Origin: Nanobdellati archaeon
GTDB lineage: Archaea; B1Sed10-29; WALL01
Direction of reading: 5' to 3'
Length of the DNA stretch: 34,039 nucleotides
Assembly: GCA_015522845.1 (NCBI GenBank)
Contig: WALL01000008.1
Span: 1-34,039, forward strand
Shown: in pieces, positions 8,398 through 17,013 of the stretch
Layout of the letters: each line of letters opens with the position of its first letter
How positions within the stretch are numbered: the stretch's first letter is position 1
The notes under the pieces: model-generated
The model's database searches: none
The model's input: only the letters and a program-made list of their open reading frames with translations
Told to the model about the DNA's origin: nothing
Made by a program: the position numbers and the translations under genes

Positions 8398-9638
8398 TTG
8401 AGGAGCTCACATTCGGGTTTATTGAGAGGATAGCAATTGCACTGGCCATAGGCGCATTGCTTGGGATGGAGAGGGAATACTCAAAAAGGCAGGTGGTTGT
8501 TGGGGTTAGGACCTTCTCGCTTGTCTCGCTGCTTGGCACGCTGTTCGTGCTGTTTGCTGAGCTGACCAGCGAGCCCCTGCAGCTATTGCTTGGGTTTTTG
8601 GCGGTGACAGCGCTGGTTGTTGTGCTATACTCGTCAAACCTGTCAAAGTTCAAGGCTGTGGGGATGACAACAAGCATTGCACTGCTCCTGAGCTACGTCC
8701 TGGGCGTGATGGTTGGCTACGGGAACATAACCGAGGCGGTTTTTGTTACAATCGCAGTAGCGCTTGTAATGTTCACAAAAAAATGGCTGCACAGGTTCAT
8801 AAGGAACCTTAGCAAGAGGGAGGTGCTTGACTTTCTAGAGTTCTTGGCGCTTGTTGGGATTGTCTACCCGCTTGTCCCTGCGGAACCGATTGTAGTGCAT
8901 GGGGTTGCAGTCAACCTAATGGACATATGGGTGCTTATATTCCTGCTGGCAATAATTAACTTCATTGGCTTCGTTGGCTCAAGGTATGTAAAGGGCAAGA
9001 GGCAGTTAGAGCTTATGAGCTTCCTTGGTGGCATGATAAGCAGCACGGTCATGTCATACACAATGTGTGAGGCTTATAAGAAAAACAAGAATGGGGGGGG
9101 CATACTTGCATCGGCATATATGTTCATTAATTCGTCTATGATGGTGCGCAACCTTGTGATAGCTGCGGTGCTAATGCCGCCGATAGCTGTAAGGATCGCC
9201 CCTCCTGTGCTGCTGAGTGCTGGCTTCCTTGCCGCTGCTGGGCTTTGGCTTTCAAGCGGAGGCAGCAAAAGCAGCATGAGGATAGGGTCTCCCTTTCAGA
9301 TGGGGCGTGCAGTGTCGCTTGTGGCGAAGCTTGCAGGGGTGCTGGTGGCGATTGAAATCGCAATTGTATATCTTCCAGATATAATTTATATAGCTGCCTT
9401 CTTAGGTGGCATCACAAGCTCCGCCTCAACAATGGCCTCGCTGCCTGTGCTGGTTAGGACAGGAAGGGTAACTGTTGGGATGGCTGCAAGGGCGGCCAGC
9501 ATAGCAATAGTTGCCGATTTCCTAGTTGGGAATGTCCTTGTCTACTACCTGAAAGGGGCTTGGGATGCAGCAAGGAGGGCGCTTCCATGGGCGCTTGCCG
9601 CCGCAGCAGTGTATGGGACAGCTATGGTGATGCTATGA
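8394..9638 (+). CDS. MgtC/SapB plus DUF4010-like integral membrane protein
   Basis: N-term ALAIGALLGMEREYSKRQVVVGVRTFSLVSLLGTL (MgtC-like), then many hydrophobic helices with FLGGMISSTVMSYTM and FLGGITSSASTMASL. Confidence 0.85.
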   Translation: MIEELTFGFIERIAIALAIGALLGMEREYSKRQVVVGVRTFSLVSLLGTLFVLFAELTSEPLQLLLGFLAVTALVVVLYSSNLSKFKAVGMTTSIALLLSYVLGVMVGYGNITEAVFVTIAVALVMFTKKWLHRFIRNLSKREVLDFLEFLALVGIVYPLVPAEPIVVHGVAVNLMDIWVLIFLLAIINFIGFVGSRYVKGKRQLELMSFLGGMISSTVMSYTMCEAYKKNKNGGGILASAYMFINSSMMVRNLVIAAVLMPPIAVRIAPPVLLSAGFLAAAGLWLSSGGSKSSMRIGSPFQMGRAVSLVAKLAGVLVAIEIAIVYLPDIIYIAAFLGGITSSASTMASLPVLVRTGRVTVGMAARAASIAIVADFLVGNVLVYYLKGAWDAARRALPWALAAAAVYGTAMVML

Positions 9639-10789
9639 AAGCAATAGTGGTTGTAGGGACACAATGGGGGGACGAGGGGAAAGGCAAGGTTGTTGACTAC
9701 TTGTCAAAGGGCGCTAGCGCTGTTGCCCGGTACCAGGGTGGGAACAACGCTGGGCACACCGTCGTTGTGCACGGGAAAAAGTACAAGCTGCACTTCATCC
9801 CATCTGGTGTTGTCCGGGGGAAGCTGTGCGTGCTTGGGAATGGCATGGCCATAGAGCCAAGGGCCCTCCTTGGCGAGATTAGCATGCTGGAAAAGGCTGG
9901 GCTAAACCCAAAGCTAGTCATTGATTGGAAGGCACACGTCATAACACAGGAAGAGCTGGACGAGGACTCAAAAGACAGCAAGATAGGCACCACCAAGAAG
10001 GGGATAGGGCCATGTTACAGGGACAAGGTGGCACGCAGGGGATTGCGCATAATCGACCTGCTCGACAGGAAGAAGCTGGAAAAAAAGACGCGGCTGTGGA
10101 AGGAGTATTATGAGGCAGGGAAAAAGCTGGAAAAATATTTTGGGGATGCCTCGCTAAGGCTGCAGCAGCTGGGCAGTGTGCTCATTGAGGGCGCACAAGG
10201 GACGATGCTTGACATTGACCATGGCACTTACCCGTTTGTGACAAGCAGCAACACTGTTGCCGGCGGGGCATGCACCGGGCTCGGCATAGGGCCAAAAAGC
10301 ATCAAGCGGGTTGTTGGGATTGCAAAAGCATATACAACAAGGGTTGGGAATGGCCCATTCCCGACAGAGCTGGACAATGCAGCTGGGAAAAGGCTGCGGG
10401 TGCAGGGAAATGAGTATGGGACAACAACAGGAAGGCCCCGGCGGTGCGGCTGGTTTGATGCGGTTGTTGTGCGCTACGCCGCAAGGGTGAGCGGGCTAAC
10501 TGAAATCGCACTTACAAAGCTGGATGTGCTTGATGGGTTTAAGAAGGTAAAAGTGTGCGTCGCATATAGGAAAGGGGAAAAGGTTGTGAAGGAGATGCCG
10601 CCGGAGCTGGGTGGATGGAAGCCCGTTTACATTGAAATGCCTGGATGGGAAAGCAGCAGGGTGAAGGGGTATGCAAGCCTTCCAAAAGAGGCAAAGGCGT
10701 ATGTGCGGAAGATAGAGCAGCTCGCTGGAGTGCCCGTCAGGCTGGTGAGCATCGGGCCAGGAAGGGAAGAGACATTCAGGAAAAAATGA
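9635..10789 (+). CDS. purA: Adenylosuccinate synthetase
   Basis: VVVGTQWGDEGKGKVVDYLSKGASAVARYQGGNNAGHTVV, LIEGAQGTMLDIDHGTYPFVTSSNT, TTTGRPRRCGWFDAVV; ATGA start/stop overlap with the preceding gene. Confidence 0.97.
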   Translation: MKAIVVVGTQWGDEGKGKVVDYLSKGASAVARYQGGNNAGHTVVVHGKKYKLHFIPSGVVRGKLCVLGNGMAIEPRALLGEISMLEKAGLNPKLVIDWKAHVITQEELDEDSKDSKIGTTKKGIGPCYRDKVARRGLRIIDLLDRKKLEKKTRLWKEYYEAGKKLEKYFGDASLRLQQLGSVLIEGAQGTMLDIDHGTYPFVTSSNTVAGGACTGLGIGPKSIKRVVGIAKAYTTRVGNGPFPTELDNAAGKRLRVQGNEYGTTTGRPRRCGWFDAVVVRYAARVSGLTEIALTKLDVLDGFKKVKVCVAYRKGEKVVKEMPPELGGWKPVYIEMPGWESSRVKGYASLPKEAKAYVRKIEQLAGVPVRLVSIGPGREETFRKK

Positions 10790-11384
10790 CCTTGTTCTCT
10801 TCGAGCCTTATCTTGCCATCACGGAATTTTTGAAGCAGCTCGATGAAGCCCTCGACCTCAAGCGCCTGCACCTTTTTCTTCAGCGAGTGCTCATCGTCGC
10901 TTGGCAGTATGGGGATTGGCTTTTGCCACGCGATTGGGCCGGAGTCTGCGCCCTCATCAACAAAGTGGATTGTTGCACCTGTTTCAGCCTCGCCCGCCTC
11001 CAGGATAGCACGGTGGACATTCAGGTCCATCCCCCCAGCGAACTTCGGAAGGAGGGAGGGGTGGACGTTAAGGCACTTTCCCCACCACTTATGCACGAAC
11101 CAGGGGGAAAGGAAGCGCATATACCCAATTAGCAGCACCAGCTCGGCACCAGCTTCAGCCAGGGCATTGTCCACCTGCCTGTCATAATCCTCCCGCGATA
11201 GCCCCTTGGGGCTGATAAAATAAGCAGGAACGCCGCGCTGGCGCGCCCGCTCTAGGATAAGGGCGTGCTTTTTGTTTGAGATTACAACAGCAACTGAAAT
11301 GCCCGTGAGCTCGCCACGGTCAATGGCATCAAATATCCCGCCAAGGTCAGTGCCGCTTGTTGAGCCAAGGATGCCGACTTTCAT
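10776..11384 (-). CDS. purN: Phosphoribosylglycinamide formyltransferase (10-formyl-THF dependent)
   Basis: ILGSTSGTDLGGI, YMRFLSPWFVHKWWGKCLNVHPSLLPKF, GATIHFVDEGADSGPI: N/H/D formyltransferase residues present. Start at MKVGI forms an ATGA overlap with the upstream small ORF. Confidence 0.93.
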   Translation of the reverse strand: MKVGILGSTSGTDLGGIFDAIDRGELTGISVAVVISNKKHALILERARQRGVPAYFISPKGLSREDYDRQVDNALAEAGAELVLLIGYMRFLSPWFVHKWWGKCLNVHPSLLPKFAGGMDLNVHRAILEAGEAETGATIHFVDEGADSGPIAWQKPIPILPSDDEHSLKKKVQALEVEGFIELLQKFRDGKIRLEENKVIFS

Positions 11385-11584
11385 TCCCATCTTTCCCCCA
11401 TGCCCTGCAATTCCGCTGCCCCCTTTACCGCCTGCAGGATCCTTGAAAACTTGCCCTCCCTAACAAGGAATCGCGTTGCCTTGGGCTGCCTGTGGCCTTG
11501 GAGTATGGGCTCCCCGTTTTCTATGCCCTGCTTGAAGGCATCCTCAAGATGGCCTATCGGCGCCTTGTGATCATATCCCCGCAT
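11381..11584 (-). CDS. Uncharacterised 67-aa protein in the folD-purN operon
   Basis: MRGYDHKAPIGHLEDAFKQGIENGEPILQGHRQPKATRFLVREGKFSRILQAVKGAAELQGMGERWE. 14-nt overlap with the folD 3' end and ATGA overlap with purN; codon choice resembles neighbouring genes. Confidence 0.65.
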   Translation of the reverse strand: MRGYDHKAPIGHLEDAFKQGIENGEPILQGHRQPKATRFLVREGKFSRILQAVKGAAELQGMGERWE

Positions 11585-12413
11585 CCTTCACTCTCCTTTT
11601 GGCTGCCTCTAGCGTATTGCCCATAAGCATTGCGACGGTCATTGGGCCAACCCCGCCGGGAACCGGGGTGATTGCACTAGCCTTTTTGCTTACGGCATCA
11701 AAGTCAACATCGCCTACAAGCCCATCTGCAGTGCGGTTAACTCCAACATCGATGACCACTGCCCCCTGCTTTACCATGCCTGCAGTTATCAGCTTTGGCT
11801 GGCCAGCAGCTACAACAAGCAGGTCTGCCTGGCGCGTCTCAGAGGCAAGGCCCCTTGTGTGTGAATGGCATATCGTGACTGTGCAGTTGCGCTGGAGCAG
11901 AAGCACTGCCATTGGCTTGCCCACTATGTTGGAGCGCCCGACAACAACTGCCTTCTTCCCATCGTAGCTGAAGCCAATTGAGTCCAGCATGCTGATTACC
12001 CCCTTTGGCGTGCATGGGGCTATGCTTGGGCTTCCTGAGAACAGCAGCCCCATGTTGGTGGGGTGGAAGCCATCAACATCCTTCTCAGGGGATATCGCGG
12101 AGATTATCGTGCTTTCGCTTATGTGCTTTGGGAGAGGCAGCTGGACAAGTATGCCATCAACGCTGCTGTCGCTGTTCAGGGAAGAGATAAGGGTGAGCAG
12201 CTCCACTTCAGTGGCACTCTCCGGGAGTGTGTGCTTTACAGAGCGTATGCCAACGCGCTTGCATGCCTTCTCCTTCATGCGGACATAGATGCTAGACGCA
12301 GGATTGCTGCCAACGAGGATGACATCAAGCCGGGGGGGGCGGGGCATGGCAGAAACCAAAGAAGCTATGCTTGCCTCTGCCTCTTTTGCAAGCTCTTTCC
12401 CATTTATTATCAT
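11571..12413 (-). CDS. folD: Bifunctional methylene-THF dehydrogenase / methenyl-THF cyclohydrolase
   Basis: VGSNPASSIYVRMKEKACKRVGI, DGILVQLPLPKHI, PCTPKGVISML, VVGRSNIVGKPMAVLLL, ITPVPGGVGPMTVAMLM. Confidence 0.97.
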   Translation of the reverse strand: MIINGKELAKEAEASIASLVSAMPRPPRLDVILVGSNPASSIYVRMKEKACKRVGIRSVKHTLPESATEVELLTLISSLNSDSSVDGILVQLPLPKHISESTIISAISPEKDVDGFHPTNMGLLFSGSPSIAPCTPKGVISMLDSIGFSYDGKKAVVVGRSNIVGKPMAVLLLQRNCTVTICHSHTRGLASETRQADLLVVAAGQPKLITAGMVKQGAVVIDVGVNRTADGLVGDVDFDAVSKKASAITPVPGGVGPMTVAMLMGNTLEAAKRRVKDAGI

Positions 12414-12428
12414 GGCGGTCCCCTAACT

Positions 12429-12456
12429 ATATAAAGGGTAGCAAATATAACCCTTT
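12429..12456. promoter_or_regulatory. Divergent purF/folD promoter with inverted repeat AAAGGGT-N10-ACCCTTT
   Basis: TATATAAAGGGTAGCAAATATAACCCTTTG: perfect 7-bp arms (12433-12439 / 12450-12456) overlapping TATA-like boxes on both strands. Confidence 0.5.
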
Positions 12457-12484
12457 GTAAATCCCCTGCTTGAGGTACCTTCTA

Positions 12485-13861
12485 ATGTGCGGGATAGTTG
12501 CATTAAGCAATGGTGATGTTCCATCCAGGCTATACTATGGGCTTTACTCGCTGCAGCATAGGGGGCAGGACTCCTGCGGCATAGCAAGCTATGACTACGC
12601 AAACAAAAAGTTCAGGATGGTGCGTGACCAGGGCCTGGTTGCAGATGTATTTGACGAGCAGTCACTGGAGAACCTTGAGGGGAATGTTGGGATAGGCCAA
12701 GTGCGCTATCCAACAATAGGCAGCAACTTTAAGCAGGATGCACAGCCTGTGATATTGAAGGGAAGCCCAAGCATTGCAATGGCGCACAACGGCAACATTG
12801 CAAACTATGCCGAGCTTGTTAAGAGCCTTACCATTAGGCCAAAGAACAGCTGTGATGTTGAGGCAATACTTGATTTAATGGGTGAGGAAAAGAAAAAGGA
12901 GGGGGACATATTCTCTGCTGTCCAGGCAACGATGGAACGGCTTAACGGCGCATATTCCGTGGTTGCAATAGTGCCGGGGGACGGGTTGATTGTGTTCAGG
13001 GACCCGCATGCAATCCGGCCGCTTGTCCTTGGTGAGCACAGTGCGGCTTCTGAAAGCGTGGCCCTTGACATAATGGGCGAAAAAGTCGTTGATGACGTTG
13101 GTCCGGGGGAGTGCATTGTAATAAGCGAGGGCTCTATGGAAAGGCGCTCGCTAATGCCAAAAGAAAAAAGGCACTGTGTTTTTGAGTGGGTATACTTCAG
13201 CAGGCCAGACTCGACAATTGAGAAGAAGAGCGTTTATAACGTCCGGCTTAGGCTTGGGGAGGAGCTGGCAAGGCACTGGGACAAGAGTGTGGATGTTGTC
13301 GTTCCCGTTCCGGATACCGCAAGGGCAACCGCCCTTAGCTTTGCACAGAGAATAGGCGTGCCCTACCGCGAGGGGCTGATAAAGAACCGCTATGTTGGGC
13401 GCACGTTCATCATGCCAAGCCAGGGGATACGCGAGAACGCGGTCCGCGTGAAGCTTAACCCCATAATTTCAGAAGTGCGCGGAAAGAGCATCGCCGTTGT
13501 TGATGACAGCATTGTCCGGGGGACCACGAGCAGGAAGCTCGTTAGGCTGCTTAGGAATGCTGGTGCAAGCGAAGTCCACCTTGTCAGCGCATTCCCGCCA
13601 ATAAGGAGCCCGTGCTTTTATGGCATAGATATGACGCGCAACTCGGAGCTTGCTGCATCAAAATTCAAGCCAGAGGATGTTGAGGAGGGGATGGCAAAGC
13701 TCATTGGCGCTGACTCGGTAACCTACCAAACCGTTGAGGGGCTGAAGCGGGCAATTGGGCTTCCCGGGCTTTGCACGGCATGCATAGATGGGGACTACCC
13801 AACGGATGTGTCGGCGCTGCTTAAGAAGGCAGGGAACAAGAGGCCATACGAGGTGGAATAA
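12485..13861 (+). CDS. purF: Amidophosphoribosyltransferase
   Basis: MCGIVALSNG (Cys after Met), LYSLQHRGQDSCGIASYD, VVDDSIVRGTTSRKLVRLLRNAGASEVH, CFYGIDM. Start moved to MCGI. Confidence 0.97.
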   Translation: MCGIVALSNGDVPSRLYYGLYSLQHRGQDSCGIASYDYANKKFRMVRDQGLVADVFDEQSLENLEGNVGIGQVRYPTIGSNFKQDAQPVILKGSPSIAMAHNGNIANYAELVKSLTIRPKNSCDVEAILDLMGEEKKKEGDIFSAVQATMERLNGAYSVVAIVPGDGLIVFRDPHAIRPLVLGEHSAASESVALDIMGEKVVDDVGPGECIVISEGSMERRSLMPKEKRHCVFEWVYFSRPDSTIEKKSVYNVRLRLGEELARHWDKSVDVVVPVPDTARATALSFAQRIGVPYREGLIKNRYVGRTFIMPSQGIRENAVRVKLNPIISEVRGKSIAVVDDSIVRGTTSRKLVRLLRNAGASEVHLVSAFPPIRSPCFYGIDMTRNSELAASKFKPEDVEEGMAKLIGADSVTYQTVEGLKRAIGLPGLCTACIDGDYPTDVSALLKKAGNKRPYEVE

Positions 13862-15184
13862 GTGAGGGTGCTGCTTGTTGGGAATGGCGCAAGAGAGCAT
13901 GCAATGGGGGAGGCGCTTGCCAAGGGCAGCAAAGTTTACGCTGTTATGAAGGCAAGGAACCCGGGCATAATGGGGCTGGCAACAGGATATGCTGTTGGCA
14001 ACATCCTCGACCCGGAGCTTGTGCTAAAGAAGGCAAGGGAATGGGATGTTGACTGCTGCGTTGTTGGGCCAGAGGCCCCGCTTGGCACTGGCGTTACAGA
14101 CCGGCTGGAGGAAGAGGGCATCCCGTGCGCAAGCCCGCAAAAGGCTGCTGCAAGGATTGAGCTCGACAAGAGCTATTGCCGGAGCCTTATGAAGAAGCAT
14201 GGCTGCCGCGGCCAAGTGGCATACGAGAAGTTTGATGATGCTGCAAAGGCTGCCGAGTTTATTGATGTCTATGGCAAGCCGGTTGCAGTGAAGCCCCTTG
14301 GGCTGACTGGCGGAAAGGGTGTCAAAGTAATGTCTGGCCTGCCCGGCCAGCTTAAGGATGCAGAAGAAGCAAAGGCTTACGCTAAAGAGGTTATAGAGTC
14401 TGGCATTGGCGGCGCCAACGAGGTGGTAATAGAGGAAAAGCTTGAGGGGGAGGAATTTACGATACAAGCATTTGTTGATGATGAGTCCGTCATCGGCATG
14501 CCAGCAGTGCAAGACCACAAGTTTGCATATGATGGCGATAAGGGCCCGTTTACAGGGGGAATGGGAAGCTACAGCACCGGCAAGCTCCTCCCCTTCATGG
14601 GCGAAGGCGACTACAATGCGGCAATTGCAATCCTTGAGGACATAGTTGCTGCACTGAAGAAAGAAGGCACACCCTACAAGGGGGCCATTTACGGCCAGTT
14701 CATGCTAACTGCAGGCGGCCCAAAGGTTGTTGAGATAAACGCCCGCTTTGGCGACCCTGAGGCAATGAACGTGCTCCCCATACTGAAGACGAGCTATTCA
14801 GAAATATGCGCAGCAATAAACGAGGGCGAGCTTAAGAGCATGGACATTGCATTTGAGCCAAGCTCAACAGTGTGCAAGTATGTCGTCCCAAAAGGCTATC
14901 CAACAAAGCCAGAAAGCGGAAAGAAGATCAGCATTGTTGGGAAGCCAAAAAGCCGCCTGTATTATGCGTCCGTTGACAAGAGGAAGGGGAGGCTTTACAC
15001 GAGCTCAAGCAGGGCGCTGGCATTTGTGGGGATTGGGAAGACCATCGGGGAAGCAGAGGCAATTGCTGCAGAGAGCCTATCCCTTGTCAAGGGGCCGGTC
15101 AGCTATAGGAAGGACATTGGCACAAGGGAGCTAATTGAAAAGCGCATCAGGCACATGGAAGAAGTCCGAAATTCAATGCAATAA
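13862..15184 (+). CDS. purD: Phosphoribosylamine-glycine ligase
   Basis: MRVLLVGNGAREHAMGEAL (GTG start), VVGPEAPLGTGVTDRLEEEGIPCASP, VKPLGLTGGKGVKV, EINARFGDPEAMNVLP. Confidence 0.97.
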   Translation: MRVLLVGNGAREHAMGEALAKGSKVYAVMKARNPGIMGLATGYAVGNILDPELVLKKAREWDVDCCVVGPEAPLGTGVTDRLEEEGIPCASPQKAAARIELDKSYCRSLMKKHGCRGQVAYEKFDDAAKAAEFIDVYGKPVAVKPLGLTGGKGVKVMSGLPGQLKDAEEAKAYAKEVIESGIGGANEVVIEEKLEGEEFTIQAFVDDESVIGMPAVQDHKFAYDGDKGPFTGGMGSYSTGKLLPFMGEGDYNAAIAILEDIVAALKKEGTPYKGAIYGQFMLTAGGPKVVEINARFGDPEAMNVLPILKTSYSEICAAINEGELKSMDIAFEPSSTVCKYVVPKGYPTKPESGKKISIVGKPKSRLYYASVDKRKGRLYTSSSRALAFVGIGKTIGEAEAIAAESLSLVKGPVSYRKDIGTRELIEKRIRHMEEVRNSMQ

Positions 15185-15199
15185 TGTTTTCGGTTAGGG

Positions 15200-15207
15200 T
15201 TATAAAT
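15200..15207 (+). promoter_or_regulatory. Internal TATA-like promoter upstream of purE
   Basis: AGGGTTATAAATTGCC (15196-15211) about 31 nt upstream of ATG 15239, in the only sizeable gap of the purine run. Confidence 0.45.
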
Positions 15208-15238
15208 TGCCGGGGGGCTAACAAGATAAGGTGTTTAT

Positions 15239-15706
15239 ATGCAAGTAACGGTTATTTTGGGCTCTTCTTCTGACATGCCGGTTGCTGAGAAGTGCACAGC
15301 AATCTTAGGGAAGCTTGGCATCAGCTACGAGATTAGGGTTGCATCAGCCCACCGCTCGCCATCGCTGGTAAGAGGGATAGTGGAGGGCTCAAAAGCCGAG
15401 GTAATCATAGCAATTGCAGGGATGGCTGCTGCCCTGCCGGGTGTGGCTGCATCATACACCACAAAGCCTGTGATTGGCGTCCCTGTTGGGGCATCACTGG
15501 GGGGGCTAGACGCCCTGCTCTCAATAGCACAGCTTCCGCCAGGGATTCCTGCTGCAGCCGTTGGTATTGGGCAGGGGGAAAATGCTGCGCTCCTTGCCGC
15601 TGAGATAATGGCGCTTTCGGATAGCGGGCTTGCACAAAAGCTTGCCAGCTACCGCAAGGGGCTGGCTGAGAAAGTAAGGAAGCAGGACGAGGGGCTGAGG
15701 AAGTGA
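15239..15706 (+). CDS. purE: N5-carboxyaminoimidazole ribonucleotide mutase / AIR carboxylase
   Basis: VILGSSSDMPVAEKC, RVASAHRSP, IAIAGMAAALPGVAASYTTKPVIGVPVGASLGGLDALLSIAQLPPGIPAA. Confidence 0.95.
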   Translation: MQVTVILGSSSDMPVAEKCTAILGKLGISYEIRVASAHRSPSLVRGIVEGSKAEVIIAIAGMAAALPGVAASYTTKPVIGVPVGASLGGLDALLSIAQLPPGIPAAAVGIGQGENAALLAAEIMALSDSGLAQKLASYRKGLAEKVRKQDEGLRK

Positions 15707-17013
15707 TACACCCCATTGAATACAGGTACTCCTTTGATGGAATGCGCAGCCTGTTCGACGAGGAGTCAAAGCTAAGGAAGATGCTTAGCGTTGAAGCTGC
15801 CCTAGCCCGGGCATATGCAAAGGCTGGGCGCATACCAAAGGGGGATGCGGAGGCAATTGTAAGGGCAGCAAAAAAGGTCAGGCTAAGCCGCGTAAAGGTA
15901 ATAGAAAAGCAGACGCACCATGATGTGATGGCGGTTGCGGAGGCGCTTGCCGAGAAAAGCGGCAAGGCAGGGAAATGGGTGCATATGGGTGCGACCTCAT
16001 ACGACATTGTCGACACCATGTGGGCGCTCATACTTAAGGAAGCCATTGGCATATTGGAGAGAGACCTGAAGGCGCTAAAGCACGAGCTGCGGAAGCTGGC
16101 AAGGAAATACAAAAGCACAGTAATGGTGGGAAGGACGCACGGGCAGCATGCGCTGCCAATCACGTTTGGGTTCAAATGTGCAATTTGGCTAAACGACCTG
16201 TGCCTCCACGAGCGCAGGCTTGCTCAGCTGAAAAGGCGCGTGCTAGTTGGGAAAATGAGTGGCGCAGTTGGCACCTTTGCGGGGTTTGGCACTTCAAAGA
16301 TACAGGGGGCAGTAATGCGGGAGCTTGGCCTTGGCGAGCCAGCGATCACAAACCAGGTTGTCCAGCGCGAGGGGATTGCCGAGCTAATAGCGTATTCGGC
16401 AATTGTTGCTGGCACAATAGAGAAGGTAGCAAAGGAGATACGCAACCTTTCCCGCAGCGAGATAAAGGAGGTTGAGGAAAGCTTCGAAAAGGGGCAGGTT
16501 GGCAGCTCAACGATGCCGCAAAAGCGAAACCCCCATAAAAGCGAGAACTTGTGTGGCATCGCAAGGGTAATACGCAGCAATGTCTCGGTTGCGATGGAGG
16601 ACATTGCGCTTGAGCACGAGCGCGACCTAACCAACTCCAGTGCAGAAAGGATAATCCTGCCAGAGACGCTCGTATTGCTTGACTACTCGCTTAGGCGGCT
16701 TGCGTCCATACTGCACAGCCTAAAGGTATACCCGGAGCGCATGAGGGAGAACCTTGAGGGGGACCCTTATGTGATGGGCGAATCAGTAATGCTTGCCCTG
16801 GTCAAGAAGGGGGTGCCAAGGCAGGAGGCCCACAGGATAGTGAAGGGGGCAGCAATGCGCGCATTTGCTTCTGGCAGGAGCTTTGTGGATGAGATAGGGA
16901 AAGCCACAGCCAGCTGGCTGTCAAAGGGCGAGCTGGACAAGGCACTTGACCCCTACGGCTACCTTGGCGAAAGCGAGAGGCGGGTTGATAAGGTGCTGGG
17001 GGAATGCAAGTGA
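15703..17013 (+). CDS. purB: Adenylosuccinate lyase
   Basis: THHDVMAV, HMGATSYDIVDTM, VGRTHGQHALPITFGFK, GSSTMPQKRNPHKSENLCG. Confidence 0.97.
   Translation: MIHPIEYRYSFDGMRSLFDEESKLRKMLSVEAALARAYAKAGRIPKGDAEAIVRAAKKVRLSRVKVIEKQTHHDVMAVAEALAEKSGKAGKWVHMGATSYDIVDTMWALILKEAIGILERDLKALKHELRKLARKYKSTVMVGRTHGQHALPITFGFKCAIWLNDLCLHERRLAQLKRRVLVGKMSGAVGTFAGFGTSKIQGAVMRELGLGEPAITNQVVQREGIAELIAYSAIVAGTIEKVAKEIRNLSRSEIKEVEESFEKGQVGSSTMPQKRNPHKSENLCGIARVIRSNVSVAMEDIALEHERDLTNSSAERIILPETLVLLDYSLRRLASILHSLKVYPERMRENLEGDPYVMGESVMLALVKKGVPRQEAHRIVKGAAMRAFASGRSFVDEIGKATASWLSKGELDKALDPYGYLGESERRVDKVLGECK

Noticed and set aside
9560-9634. N-terminal extension of purA
   Set aside because: Overlaps the end of the DUF4010 gene; conserved PurA sequence starts at MKAIVVVGTQWGDEGKGK (9635).
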